From CAZAMB01 sp964486335 (GTDB taxonomy: Bacteria; Planctomycetota; Phycisphaerae; UBA1845), in the NCBI GenBank assembly GCA_964486335.1, contig CAZAMB010000003.1, positions 186,001 to 250,000 on the forward strand: DNA of 64,000 nucleotides, written 5' to 3'. The position numbers and the translations under genes were made by a program. The notes under the pieces were generated by a model. It had not been told where the DNA came from. It made no database searches and was given only the letters and a program-made list of their open reading frames with translations. Shown one piece after another: positions 26,925 through 36,319 of the stretch (positions are counted from its first letter, which is position 1; each line of letters opens with the position of its first letter).

Positions 26925-28283
26925 TCAAGGCGCGTCGCCAAGGTCGACCACGTTGCCTGTTATGCGCGTGGAAAGCATTCGCCGTGGCAGCGGCTGCTTG
27001 AGGACTTCAGGCGCGCCGGCATCCTGATCGAGCGCTGATTGCTCTCTTGCCTGCCAGCGTCGGTCGCAGAAACTCGCATAGGAAAACGTGATCGTCGCTC
27101 GTTCCTCGGGTTGCCCACCGACCAGTTTGACCTTCGCCTGCTCGACTTCGACCGCCTCCAATCGAGCCAATTCGATTGTTTCCCCGGCGTCCACCGCCTT
27201 GATCCCTGATGAACGGAAATCGAGCCAGGTTCGCCCGCGCTCCATGAGCGTCGCGATTTCGGACCGACGTTCGCCCGACTCCACGATCCACCGACCCTCC
27301 GCAAAGGGCAATGCGCTGCCGAAATTGGTGTTCACGTACAGCGTCAAGTCGGTCCGATTGGTCAGTGCAGCGACGAGGACTTTGCCCTCCCGACGGACGG
27401 ACAGTTCCGCTTCGGCCCCTCCCCGGGACACCGCTTCGGGCGCCGGACGAGTGACGGTCAGGCGAGCTTCATTGCTTGTCACACGACTCACGCGATGGGC
27501 CGCCAGGATCGGATCGGTCCAATCGGGAGCATATTCGAGCACAACCGTATACTCTCCGGCATCCAGCAAGGGAAAGCGAGCCCAGCCACGATTGAACTTC
27601 CGGACACGAACAATGCGCTGCTCCCCTGCAGGGATGACCGACGACGGTCCACCTTCCAGGCGTTCCTGCACAACGGACAAGACTTCGGGATCATCCGCGA
27701 CATTGTCGAGACGAAGTTCGATTTCACGCCCGCCGTCTGCCCGGACCTTGAGCCATTCCGCTGCGTCAAGCAGGTCGGCCACCTGCCGGGCATCGGCGTT
27801 TGGCGAACCAATGTCATCGACCTCGAGTGTGAACGGAACCCTTGCTTCGTACCGCGAACGGTTGGTCAACGTGATCACAACATCCACCGACTCATTCCAC
27901 TCCAGCCGAGGGTTGCTTACGTCCAGACGAACGTCCACACCGGAAAACCAGAGCTGTTCGAGTGTCGCCAGTAACGATCGCGCGCGCAAGGATGTCTCGA
28001 TGTCTTCGCCTTGGGCGGCCTCGCGCAACGGTTCGATCGCTTCCGCGCCCACGACGCATAATCGTCGCGTGGCGAACTGGCGAGTGGCATACACCGGGTG
28101 ACCGAGATCACCAATTAGCGACTTCACCTCGTCGCTGGTTGCTGATCCGAGCAACGAGCGATCCTGAGCGAGCGCTATGGGCGTCATGCTACAAAGAAGA
28201 GCCAATCCCAATAGCGACGCGATTGGAATGAGTGGATGACGTTCAAATTCAGGCCAACCAGTATTCGTCAATCGATCTCTCAT
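26925..28283 (-). CDS. secreted protein with HEAT-like motif and beta domains
   Basis: A 452-residue exported protein of unknown function. The signal peptide is near residues 10-40 (LGLALLCSMTPIALAQ). Residues about 50-110 contain an alpha-helical HEAT-like pair (VKSLIGDLGHPVYATRQFAT, EAIEPLREAA, ETSLRARSLLATLEQL), a motif recurrent in planctomycete proteins. From about 120 onward it is beta-rich, starting with VRLDVSNPRLEWNESVDVVI, reminiscent of Ig-like domains. Start: ATG 28283 is preferred; ATGs at 28307-28310 would lengthen it. It is divergent from the GT-C/TPR gene. A long frame on the opposite strand (27088-28101) is only its shadow. Confidence 0.7.
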   Translation of the reverse strand: MRDRLTNTGWPEFERHPLIPIASLLGLALLCSMTPIALAQDRSLLGSATSDEVKSLIGDLGHPVYATRQFATRRLCVVGAEAIEPLREAAQGEDIETSLRARSLLATLEQLWFSGVDVRLDVSNPRLEWNESVDVVITLTNRSRYEARVPFTLEVDDIGSPNADARQVADLLDAAEWLKVRADGGREIELRLDNVADDPEVLSVVQERLEGGPSSVIPAGEQRIVRVRKFNRGWARFPLLDAGEYTVVLEYAPDWTDPILAAHRVSRVTSNEARLTVTRPAPEAVSRGGAEAELSVRREGKVLVAALTNRTDLTLYVNTNFGSALPFAEGRWIVESGERRSEIATLMERGRTWLDFRSSGIKAVDAGETIELARLEAVEVEQAKVKLVGGQPEERATITFSYASFCDRRWQAREQSALDQDAGAPEVLKQPLPRRMLSTRITGNVVDLGDAP

Positions 28284-28363
28284 CAATTCCAATCCGTCGG
28301 GGTCCATCACTCTGATGCGTTCCGTCCGGGTTGAACTTCAATCGTTTCGAGACGGACTAACAT

Positions 28364-28392
28364 TTGGATCGGTAACTTGGCTTGCATACAAT
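28364..28392 (+). promoter_or_regulatory. sigma70-like promoter with start codon at +1
   Basis: TTGGAT (28364-28369), 17 bases, TACAAT (28387-28392): nine of twelve consensus matches. The in-frame GTG at 28399 begins exactly seven bases after the last -10 base, so the transcript would begin with the start codon. Confidence 0.45.
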
Positions 28393-28398
28393 AGCATC

Positions 28399-30450
28399 GT
28401 GTCACAACCCTCGATCCGTATTCAATCCCAGGTTGCAGAAGCCGATCCGCCGATATCGCCGACGGATCGTACAGCGTGCGTGCCGGAAGGTCCGAAATCC
28501 AGACATCGATTCGCCCGCGTTCCATGGCACTGGATCGTTCCCACAGCACTTTTCATGTTGGTTGTTCTTGCATTCCTGCCTGCCCTGATGGCTGACTTCG
28601 TCGACTGGGATGACGATGATCTTCTCTTTAAGGCCACCTATTATCGCACCCTCAACGCACAAAGCCTACGATGGATGTTTACGACGAACCACGCCGGCCA
28701 TTTTCACCCCCTGACGTGGCTCAGCTATTCCCTGGACTGGGCGATCTGGGGGCGCAATGCGTTCGGTTACCATTTGAGCAGCGTGCTCATCCACGCCACC
28801 TCCGCGCTGGTCGTCTTTTTTCTTACGCGAGTGCTGATACGAACGGCGACCGTCGAAACCGGAGAACCAACCGGAAAGCTACCCGGAACGGCGTACAACA
28901 ATCGATTGACCGCCTGTGCAGCGCTGGCGGCAGCCCTGTTCGCGATTCACCCGCTCCGGGTCGAGTCCGTGGCATGGATTGCGGAGCGCCGGGATGTACT
29001 GAGCGGCCTATTCTATCTGTCGGCGGTTGCCTCATACGTTCGATTCGCGACGTCTCCGAACGGACGGCGTGGAGCGAGGTGGTTTATCGCGTCGCTGAGT
29101 TTGCAGGGACTTTCGCTGCTCTCCAAGGCCTCTGCCGCAACCCTGCCGGCAGTTTTGTTGATTCTCGATGTCTATCCGTTGAGAAGAACGCGGGGCATCG
29201 GACGGCCGGAAGGGAATAATATCGCAAAACTCGTCCTTGAAAAAATCCCGTTTGTCATTCTTGCTGGATTGGGCGCCTGGCGGGCGATCATCGCTCAATC
29301 GGCATCGGGCGCGATGTATCCGCTTGCGGAATACGATCTCGTTTCGCGCTTCGCGCAGGCTTGTTACGGAATCGGCTTTTACATCGGCAAGACCGTCTGG
29401 CCATTCGACCTCGGTCCGCTCTATCAGTTGCCGTCGCGCGACGTATTGCTGGGTCCGATGCTGTATGCGAGCGTCGTTTTCGTGATTCTCCTTGCATTCG
29501 TCGCGCTGGGCGCGCGCCGCCGCGCGCCGGGAGTCACCGCCGCCGTCCTGATCTATGCCGTGATCCTTTCGCCTGTACTGGGATTCTTCCAAAGTGGGCC
29601 GCAATTGGTCGCGGATCGATACAGCTATCTTTCGTGCGTCGGGTTTTCGATGTTGTTGCCCGCAAGCATCTTTGTGTGGTCAGGCCGTTCACATGTTCAC
29701 TCACGACGACCGCCGGCGTTGTTTGTTACAGGTGCCGCCCTTGTCACCTTGTTGTTTCATGCGACCGCGACGCAATCCAAGATCTGGAGTTCGTCGGTGT
29801 CGCTTTGGGCGCGGGGAGTCGAGGTTTCTCCTGACAGCTCCATCGCTCACGCCAACCTCGCCGACGTCCTTTCGGCCATCGGCGACCTGCCGACCGCCGC
29901 TTGGCATTATCAACGATCGCTTGAGCTCCAACCCATCGACGCCATCACAACCCACCATTTCGCCAATGTCCTCGTTCGACTCGGCGACCTCGGTCGCGCG
30001 AGAATACTGTACGAACAAACGCTGCGGCTGGATCCCAACCGTACTGGTGTTCATTTTCGGCTGGCCGGTCTGCTCGTCGCCAGTGGCGAAACACAGGCCG
30101 CCGCTGATCTCCTTCGTCAACGACTGCGCGCTTCGCCCACCGACGTTGAAACAGGCGAACTCCTTTGCAGGGTTCTTGCGATGCACTCCGATTTGTTCGC
30201 GCAAGGCGCGGCCGAAGCCTGCACGATTGCCAATGACATCGTTCTTGCGAACGGCGCATCGCATGCGCCATCACTTTTGCTTCAGGCCAGCGCACTCGCA
30301 CGATCAGGCCGCCTCGACGATGCGATGACTGTCTCGCTACGCGCGTTGAACCTCGCCAACGAGAAAGGCGACACTTCACTGATATCGGAGTCTCATCGCC
30401 GGATTGCCATTATTGAAGGACTTCGCTCGCCGCGCATTGATCAGGAGTAG
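28399..30450 (+). CDS. GT-C fold glycosyltransferase-like membrane protein with TPR domain
   Basis: A polytopic membrane protein of about 683 residues, related to the TMTC-type mannosyltransferase group, where a GT-C membrane domain is followed by TPRs. Seen: first helix near residue 45-65, an acidic loop with FVDWDDDDLLF (expected GT-C catalytic acids), HFHPLTWLSYSLDWAIWG, then HPLRVESVAWIAERRDVLSG, which matches the conserved HPxHVESVAWI segment. About nine helices to residue ~460, then TPR repeats to the end. It probably transfers a sugar from a lipid carrier to secreted proteins; donor and acceptor are unknown. The frame extends upstream to 28315, but GTG 28399 fits the promoter. Confidence 0.82.
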   Translation: MSQPSIRIQSQVAEADPPISPTDRTACVPEGPKSRHRFARVPWHWIVPTALFMLVVLAFLPALMADFVDWDDDDLLFKATYYRTLNAQSLRWMFTTNHAGHFHPLTWLSYSLDWAIWGRNAFGYHLSSVLIHATSALVVFFLTRVLIRTATVETGEPTGKLPGTAYNNRLTACAALAAALFAIHPLRVESVAWIAERRDVLSGLFYLSAVASYVRFATSPNGRRGARWFIASLSLQGLSLLSKASAATLPAVLLILDVYPLRRTRGIGRPEGNNIAKLVLEKIPFVILAGLGAWRAIIAQSASGAMYPLAEYDLVSRFAQACYGIGFYIGKTVWPFDLGPLYQLPSRDVLLGPMLYASVVFVILLAFVALGARRRAPGVTAAVLIYAVILSPVLGFFQSGPQLVADRYSYLSCVGFSMLLPASIFVWSGRSHVHSRRPPALFVTGAALVTLLFHATATQSKIWSSSVSLWARGVEVSPDSSIAHANLADVLSAIGDLPTAAWHYQRSLELQPIDAITTHHFANVLVRLGDLGRARILYEQTLRLDPNRTGVHFRLAGLLVASGETQAAADLLRQRLRASPTDVETGELLCRVLAMHSDLFAQGAAEACTIANDIVLANGASHAPSLLLQASALARSGRLDDAMTVSLRALNLANEKGDTSLISESHRRIAIIEGLRSPRIDQE

Positions 30451-30652
30451 CGCTCGGGGACGTCAGCATTACGTGTTCGCAGGCTCGCGCCTTACTTCAC
30501 AATCATTCGTTTCGGCGGTCGAGGCAAGCTCGTGAATGGCGCACTCGCAACAACAGGTCACCGATTGTCCCAACGCGCAATAATTGCCCGCATAGGCGCT
30601 CCGATTTTTCTTGAATCACGATTCATTGGTCGTATTCTGGAAGTCGTGGGAG

Positions 30653-30982
30653 ATGGCAGAGCATTGGGCGATGAGCAGAAACCATCACAAACCCATAGAC
30701 CGATGCGCAGAAGTTCTTTTAGCACTTTCCCACGGTCATGCCGACCACACGTTGTCACGTGACGAAGTCACCGAACGGCGAAGCGAAATCAACGAACTGT
30801 TTCGTCAACTGGACGATCAAGCTATTGTGGATGTTCTCGACAAGGTGTATCGGAAGGCTGAACGAGACGCACGCCGACGCGCGGCGCACCTTGCCCGGGC
30901 CGTCGCCGATCAGCAACGAAACGGCGGGGCATCGTGGGTGACAGTTCTTGGACGCTGGCTTGGGTTCCGGCGTCGTGTTTGA
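30653..30982 (+). CDS. small unknown cytoplasmic protein
   Basis: A protein of about 109 residues with no family I recognise. It is helical and charged: RSEINELFRQLDDQAIVDVL, then KAERDARRRAAHLARAVADQ. The C-terminus is basic with WVTVLGRWLGFRRRV. The frame is open from 30611 (TTG); ATG 30653 or 30671 are likelier starts, neither with a well-placed ribosome-binding site. It is convergent with the ABC-transporter operon, its stop lying one base from the permease stop. The coding nature is judged from length, composition and lack of a better frame. Confidence 0.5.
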   Translation: MAEHWAMSRNHHKPIDRCAEVLLALSHGHADHTLSRDEVTERRSEINELFRQLDDQAIVDVLDKVYRKAERDARRRAAHLARAVADQQRNGGASWVTVLGRWLGFRRRV

Positions 30983-30983
30983 G

Positions 30984-33134
30984 TCAGCTCGATACCGCGA
31001 GTCGTTCACGATCCCTCGCCGCAGCCCTGTTTCCTCGAAACATGAGGAACAACCCAGCAATCATCATGGCTATTCCAGGGATCATCACGCTCAGCGGAAG
31101 ATGTGACCAATTCTCGGCTTCGAGGATTTCCTTCGGCAATCCGATTCGCACAAGCCAATCCGGACGCACGACCGCTATCGCCCCAAGTGCGTTGTGCAGG
31201 GCATGGACGATGATGGGAGGGACAATCGATCCCGAATTCAGACAAAGTAATCCGAGGACCACGCCGAGACCTGCCGTGACCGGAAATCGAAAAAAGTGGA
31301 AGTGGAAGACGCCGAAGATCGCGGCGGACAGCAGTATCGCCGTCCACCGTCGATTTCGCCCCGCGATCCCGCTCAGCAAGAACCCGCGAAACAGCGTCTC
31401 TTCGCAAATCGCAGGAACCACCGCGAGCAAAAACAAAACATGCACGACGGGCAGGCCCTTGAGTACCGTCGCCATCTGCTTTGACTGCTCTATCAGCGGC
31501 TGTGGCGCGCCGAGGATGCGTTCCTGCAATATGTTGATTTCATGCGCGGGGACCCAAGCCGAACAACCGATGAGTGCCGCGGCCACGACGTACCGCGGAG
31601 CGGGGAATCGCAAAGACAGCGTGGAAACAATGCGCGTCTTGCAATAGGCCATTAATAGCAACGGGCAAAGAACAAAAAGCACGGGCATGAGGACGCCGGA
31701 GGCTTGAAACAGTTTGGCGGGATCGTCAACTGAAGCCGCGGAAACCGCTCCCTGCAAGAAAAACCAGGCTGGAAACAAGAGTGCCACAAACAGCAGGGAC
31801 GTCGATACGCTCGGCTTGTCCGATGATTTCATCATACTTCGCCGAAACATGCTCCCCAGCGAAGCGGCATCACTGAAGACGACTGATTCTCGACCAAACA
31901 CGCCGGCCGCGATCGCGACCGCGGCTCCCGCATACAACGTGGTCGAAAGCAGCACCATGGCCAACGCCCCCGGTGGAATATTCGCTCCCAACAGCAGGTC
32001 GCGAGAGAGCAACACCATATTGCCAACCGGCATGACCACCATGATTCCTTCGAGCCGCGTTGCGGGCAAAGCGGCGAGTCCACCGGGAATCAACACTGCG
32101 AGAATGACCGGCGTCACATAATTCTGTGCTTCCTTGAAGGTTCGCGCAAAACTGCACACGGCGATCATGATGGCCGACATCAGCACGGCGAAAGGAATCA
32201 GCGTCAGGAGAATGAGCGCCATCGTACCCAGCGGCAGTGCCCCTCCACTGCTCGAAAGCATGGAGCTGAAACCGCCAAAATACACTGTCGCGGTCACGCT
32301 TCCGAGGTTGAGCGCCGCGCCCATGATCGCGACGGTGGTCACGACCAGGAATTTTCCGACGATCAGATCGATGACCGGCACCGGGCAAGCCATCAAAGAT
32401 TCCAACGTTCCACGCTCTCGTTCTCCCGCGGTCAGGTCGATTGCGGGATAGATGGCTCCGGTAATGGTCATGAGGACGAGTATCAGGGGCAAGATTTGTC
32501 CAAGAATCGACGGCGGCGACGAAAGATCCTTCGCCGTCACCACGAACGGTTCGTCAAATGTCAGGGGAAGGCCAGCCTTGGCCATGCGACCGGTCACAGT
32601 GACCTGGCGAACCCGTTCGATCAGCTCATCCAGTCGCTGCATGGCTGAGTGGCTTCGAATATCCTCCTTGTCGTAATGCCATGACAGATGATTCTGTCGC
32701 CCCGCATCGTTCACCAATACATCGCTTTCGAAGACCACGCCGATATGCACGCTTCGCTCGCGCACCATGCGATCCATGTCGTCAACACTGCCGACCTGTT
32801 GAATCCGGACCTTTTCAAGGTCGAACGGCTTGGGCAAGTTCGCGACTGCTTCCGCATCTTCTCCCAACGCCGCCCGCCGCCGTTGCAGCGCGCTTCGATC
32901 CACGGCCATCAGCTCTTCGAGACATGATTGTTGCGACTCGTTCAGGACGGCAACCAGAAGGATTTCCTCCTCCATCGCGGCGACCTGGTAGCTCACGGCT
33001 TGCACAGATCCGAGCATGAGCAGCGGATAAAGAACGATCGGTACGACGATCATCGCGATCAACGTGCGATGGTCACGCAAAATGTCCAGCAGCTCCTTTT
33101 CGTAGATCGTTCGGATTCGCTGATGAAACCTCAT
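30984..33134 (-). CDS. ABC-2 transporter permease fused to CPBP intramembrane protease
   Basis: 716 residues in two parts. Residues about 1-420 are an ABC-2 (NatB-like) permease: a first helix near 25-45, a large external domain, then five to six helices including the QILPLILVLMTITGAIYPAI segment, and TAGERERGTLESLMACPV, a typical ABC-2 motif. Residues about 420-700 hold further helices with all three CPBP (Abi/Rce1-like) protease motifs: EETLFRGF, FGVFHFHFF and VHALHNALG. This fusion exists in other planctomycetes and spirochaetes as natB-CPBP (recalled, not checked). The upstream ATPase gene overlaps by four bases. It may couple export of a peptide to its cleavage in the membrane; substrate unknown. 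Confidence 0.88.
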   Translation of the reverse strand: MRFHQRIRTIYEKELLDILRDHRTLIAMIVVPIVLYPLLMLGSVQAVSYQVAAMEEEILLVAVLNESQQSCLEELMAVDRSALQRRRAALGEDAEAVANLPKPFDLEKVRIQQVGSVDDMDRMVRERSVHIGVVFESDVLVNDAGRQNHLSWHYDKEDIRSHSAMQRLDELIERVRQVTVTGRMAKAGLPLTFDEPFVVTAKDLSSPPSILGQILPLILVLMTITGAIYPAIDLTAGERERGTLESLMACPVPVIDLIVGKFLVVTTVAIMGAALNLGSVTATVYFGGFSSMLSSSGGALPLGTMALILLTLIPFAVLMSAIMIAVCSFARTFKEAQNYVTPVILAVLIPGGLAALPATRLEGIMVVMPVGNMVLLSRDLLLGANIPPGALAMVLLSTTLYAGAAVAIAAGVFGRESVVFSDAASLGSMFRRSMMKSSDKPSVSTSLLFVALLFPAWFFLQGAVSAASVDDPAKLFQASGVLMPVLFVLCPLLLMAYCKTRIVSTLSLRFPAPRYVVAAALIGCSAWVPAHEINILQERILGAPQPLIEQSKQMATVLKGLPVVHVLFLLAVVPAICEETLFRGFLLSGIAGRNRRWTAILLSAAIFGVFHFHFFRFPVTAGLGVVLGLLCLNSGSIVPPIIVHALHNALGAIAVVRPDWLVRIGLPKEILEAENWSHLPLSVMIPGIAMMIAGLFLMFRGNRAAARDRERLAVSS

Positions 33135-33904
33135 AAGGAGGGCACTCCGACCGATTGGCTCGCGCCGATCAGCTTGAGAAATATGCTGCTCAGCCGACGC
33201 TCACCGCTGGTTGATCGAAGCGATTCAAGATCGCCTTCGGCAACGAGTCGCCCGGCATGGAGCAGCCCGATCCGGTCGCACATGGTCTCCGCCTCGTCCA
33301 AATAATGGGTCGACAAAATGATCGTCTTTCCGGCGTCGCGCTCCCGCACGATGAATTCCAGAATCACGCGATTGCTCAGCACGTCCAGACCGAGCGTCGG
33401 CTCATCCATGATGAGCACGGCCGGATCGGCAACCAGCGCTCTTGCGATGTTCACCCGCTGCTTCTGCCCCGTCGACAGCGCTCCACAGCGCAGCCCGGCA
33501 AACGAGGCAATGCCCAGCCGGTCGATCAGAAACGTCGCGCGGTCAACGGCCTGATTCCGCGCCATGCCGTGCAACTGAGCGAAATACACCAAGAGCTCCC
33601 GTGCATTGAGCCGCTGATAGAGCCCCGTATTGGCCGTCAGGAACCCGAGCACACGCTTGACCTGCTCCGGCTGAGTCGACACATCAAATCCGGCCAGTCG
33701 TGCGGTACCGCTGGTCGGCGCCATCAGTCCGCTCAGCATTCGCAGCGTTGTCGTCTTTCCGGCTCCGTTGGGGCCGAGAAGTCCATAAATCTGCCCTTCT
33801 TTCACGGAGAAGCTCAGTCCATCGACCGCGATCGCTTCGCCGCCCTCCGTTGTCGGAAAGGATTTCACAAGTTTTTCCGCTACGACCACGTCCATGATTT
33901 GCAT
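33131..33904 (-). CDS. ABC transporter ATP-binding protein, NatA-like
   Basis: The ATPase that powers the adjacent permease/protease fusion; cytoplasmic. About 257 residues. Walker A LLGPNGAGKTTTL near residue 42, Q-loop segment GFLTANTGLYQ, ABC signature LSTGQKQRVNIARAL near residue 138, Walker B VLIMDEPTLGLD and switch His ILSTHYLDEAE. ATG 33904 has GGTGGGG upstream at a suitable distance; ATG 33895 is the alternative. The frame is open to 34057 but the upstream codons do not resemble the family. It overlaps the permease start by four bases, so the two are translationally coupled. Confidence 0.93.
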   Translation of the reverse strand: MQIMDVVVAEKLVKSFPTTEGGEAIAVDGLSFSVKEGQIYGLLGPNGAGKTTTLRMLSGLMAPTSGTARLAGFDVSTQPEQVKRVLGFLTANTGLYQRLNARELLVYFAQLHGMARNQAVDRATFLIDRLGIASFAGLRCGALSTGQKQRVNIARALVADPAVLIMDEPTLGLDVLSNRVILEFIVRERDAGKTIILSTHYLDEAETMCDRIGLLHAGRLVAEGDLESLRSTSGERRLSSIFLKLIGASQSVGVPSL

Positions 33905-34033
33905 TCTATCGGCCCCACCAACCTCCGCGAACCGCCTCCTATTGGCTTCGCCTATTTGCGGATCATGCCAACCTGTGAAATACGCCGGTTGACTATCCAC
34001 GCGCGTCCGCGCGCGGTACGATTTCAAGCCAAG

Positions 34034-34055
34034 GGTCACCACCTTGACGGTGACC
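34034..34055. repeat. 7-bp inverted repeat before fumC
   Basis: GGTCACC (34034-34040) and GGTGACC (34049-34055) flank 8 bases, ending eight bases before the fumC ribosome-binding site AGGAG. It could be a hairpin in the leader or an operator; no family of regulator is suggested. Confidence 0.35.
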
Positions 34056-34074
34056 ACAAAAAAGGAGAGTGGTC

Positions 34075-35466
34075 ATGGCCGAAACGAGAATCGAAAAAGA
34101 CAGCATGGGCGAAATGACCGTCCCTGTCACAGCGTACTGGGGCGCGTCCACGCAACGCGCGGTCGAGAATTTTCCCGTATCCGGTTACCGCTTCGGACGC
34201 CGGTTTATCCGTGCCCTAGGCCTCATCAAGCAGTCAGCCGCGAAGGTCAACCGAGACCTTGGAAAACTCGATGCCAAGATCGCCGACATGATCGTAACTG
34301 CCGCCCAGCAGGTCATCGACGGAAAGCTAGACAATCACTTCGTCCTTGATATTTTTCAGACCGGCTCCGGCACAAGCACGAATATGAACGCCAACGAAGT
34401 CATCTCCAACCGCGCGATCGAACTCGCCGGCGGCAAAATCGGCTCAAAATCGCCCGTTCATCCCAACGACCATGTCAACATGGGCCAATCGTCAAATGAT
34501 GTCATTCCCGCCGCCATTCATGTCGCCGCCGCCGACGCGGTCCAGTTTGATCTGGTCCCGGCCTTGGAGACCCTGCACAAGTCCTTGAACCAGAAAGCCG
34601 AGGCGTTCGCCAAGATCGTCAAGATCGGACGCACGCACCTTCAGGACGCCACGCCAATTCGCCTCGGCCAGGAGTTTTCTGGTTATGCAAAACAGGCACA
34701 GTTGGCCACGCTTCGGGCAGTCAAAAGCGTTCGCGCGCTTCGCGAGTTGCCGATCGGAGGTACGGCGGTCGGCACCGGAATCAACACGCACCCCGAGTTC
34801 GGCAAGCGCATGGCCGAGGCATTGTCTGCGGCGACCGGCATTGAATTCGTCGAAGCCGACAACCATTTTGAGGCTCAGGCCGCCAAAGACGCTGTTTGCG
34901 AAGTCAGCGGACAGATCAAGACCATCGCTGTCGGACTCATGAAGATCGCCAACGATATTCGGTTGCTTGGCAGCGGTCCGCGATGCGGAATCGGCGAAAT
35001 CAAGCTACCGGAGACTCAGCCCGGCAGCAGCATCATGCCCGGGAAAGTTAACCCTGTGATGTGCGAAATGCTGATTCAGGTCTGCGCGCAAGCCATCGGA
35101 AGCGACACGGTCGTCACCCACTCGTGCCGCGAGAGTTTCTTCGAACTTAACGTCGGCATGCCCGTGATGGCCCACAATCTGCTCGAAGCGGTGCGACTAC
35201 TGTCCTCCGGCGTTCGCATCTTCACCGAGCGATGCGTGAACGGCATCGAGGCGGACGAGGAGCGCTGCGCCGGATTGATCGAAGGATCACTGGCGATGTG
35301 CACCTCGCTCGCGCCCAAGGTTGGCTATGACAAGGCCGCCGCTATCGCCAAGGACGCGTACAAGTCGGGCAAGACCGTCCGCGAGGTGGCTGTTGAACAG
35401 AAGGTGTTAACCAAGGCTGAACTCACCACGATTCTCGACCCTTGGTCCATGACCGAACCGGGATGA
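34075..35466 (+). CDS. fumC: fumarate hydratase, class II
   Basis: It interconverts fumarate and malate in the citric acid cycle; cytoplasmic tetramer, metal-independent. 463 residues, normal for FumC. Signatures: TGSGTSTNMNANEVISNRA near residue 98, NDHVNMGQSSNDVIPAA near 133, GRTHLQDATPIRLGQE near 185 with the catalytic His, and the superfamily loop GSSIMPGKVNPV near 317. ATG 34075 follows AAAGGAG at a spacing of seven bases; GTG 34069 is in frame but lies inside the ribosome-binding site. The gene is monocistronic and divergent from the ABC operon. Confidence 0.96.
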   Translation: MAETRIEKDSMGEMTVPVTAYWGASTQRAVENFPVSGYRFGRRFIRALGLIKQSAAKVNRDLGKLDAKIADMIVTAAQQVIDGKLDNHFVLDIFQTGSGTSTNMNANEVISNRAIELAGGKIGSKSPVHPNDHVNMGQSSNDVIPAAIHVAAADAVQFDLVPALETLHKSLNQKAEAFAKIVKIGRTHLQDATPIRLGQEFSGYAKQAQLATLRAVKSVRALRELPIGGTAVGTGINTHPEFGKRMAEALSAATGIEFVEADNHFEAQAAKDAVCEVSGQIKTIAVGLMKIANDIRLLGSGPRCGIGEIKLPETQPGSSIMPGKVNPVMCEMLIQVCAQAIGSDTVVTHSCRESFFELNVGMPVMAHNLLEAVRLLSSGVRIFTERCVNGIEADEERCAGLIEGSLAMCTSLAPKVGYDKAAAIAKDAYKSGKTVREVAVEQKVLTKAELTTILDPWSMTEPG

Positions 35467-35683
35467 CGGGAGGTTCTCCGCGTAATCAGCCCGTCATTGG
35501 CCGGCTTCTCCGGCGCGTCGAACGAGCGCCTCGGACGTTGACGCGAACTCCATGCGTATGAACCAAGGATCGTAGTCGGCAGACGAGCACCCGTGGATCC
35601 ACGCTTGTGAATCAAGCCGACCTCGGCGAGAATCACCCAAAGAGTGGAAGGCTTTTCCATCGTTTTTTCACCGGGAGAATGAC

Positions 35684-36319
35684 ATGAATCGGAGCTTAGT
35701 CGTTTCATTCGGAGCTTTTTCGTTATTCGTAGCGACCACGGCGATCGCGCAGCCCAAAGTGGCTGTCGTCAACGTGGCCACCGTATCCGAGCGATACCAG
35801 AAGACCGCTGATCTGGAGGGACAATTCGATGCGCTTCGACGCAGGCTTGGACAGGAAAGGGACGGACTGAAGGAAAAGATCGATCGCGCCAAGCGTTCGC
35901 TCCAGGAGGAGCTGAAGCCGGGAAGCGATGCTTACCGACAGCGCGTAAAAGAAATCGCGGTCATGGAAGCCGAGTTACAGTGGTTTGTCGAGAATGAAGG
36001 CCAAAAGGTCGAAAAGGGACTCGCGGAATCACTCAAGAGCATTTTTGACGACATGCAGGCGGCGATTCGCGAAGTTGCTGCAGAACAGGCTGTCGATATC
36101 GTGCTAGCGGCTGACAAGATGCCCAGCGATTCACCCGATAGTCCTTCGCAGGCGAGACAAATGATTCTCCTCCAAAAGGTGCTTTACTGGAAGCCTGAGG
36201 TTGACCTGACAGACGCCGTCGTGGCCAGATTGAACCAGAATTACAAACCCGCTGCGTCGATGCCTGCCGCCAATGAGAATCCGAAACGCGACGTGGAAGC
36301 CGCTCCCAAAAAACCATGA
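35684..36319 (+). CDS. OmpH/Skp-family periplasmic chaperone
   Basis: Periplasmic chaperone thought to hold unfolded outer-membrane proteins before insertion. 211 residues: signal peptide about 1-23 (FATTAIAQ-type end, after SLFVATTAIAQ), then the Skp pattern VAVVNVATVSERYQKTADLE, long charged coiled-coil arms (about 40-115), and a return strand VDIVLAADK near 145. The C-terminal 35 residues are a Pro/Ala/Lys-rich tail beyond the usual Skp length. GGGAGAATGAC precedes ATG 35684. It overlaps lpxD by four bases (ATGA), forming the skp-lpxD-lpxC/fabZ operon, the same order of outer-membrane and lipid A genes as in many Gram-negative bacteria. Confidence 0.87.
   Translation: MNRSLVVSFGAFSLFVATTAIAQPKVAVVNVATVSERYQKTADLEGQFDALRRRLGQERDGLKEKIDRAKRSLQEELKPGSDAYRQRVKEIAVMEAELQWFVENEGQKVEKGLAESLKSIFDDMQAAIREVAAEQAVDIVLAADKMPSDSPDSPSQARQMILLQKVLYWKPEVDLTDAVVARLNQNYKPAASMPAANENPKRDVEAAPKKP

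Noticed and set aside
27088..28101. 337-residue open frame on the plus strand
   Set aside because: Ser/Arg/Thr-rich shadow of the secreted HEAT-like protein on the minus strand.
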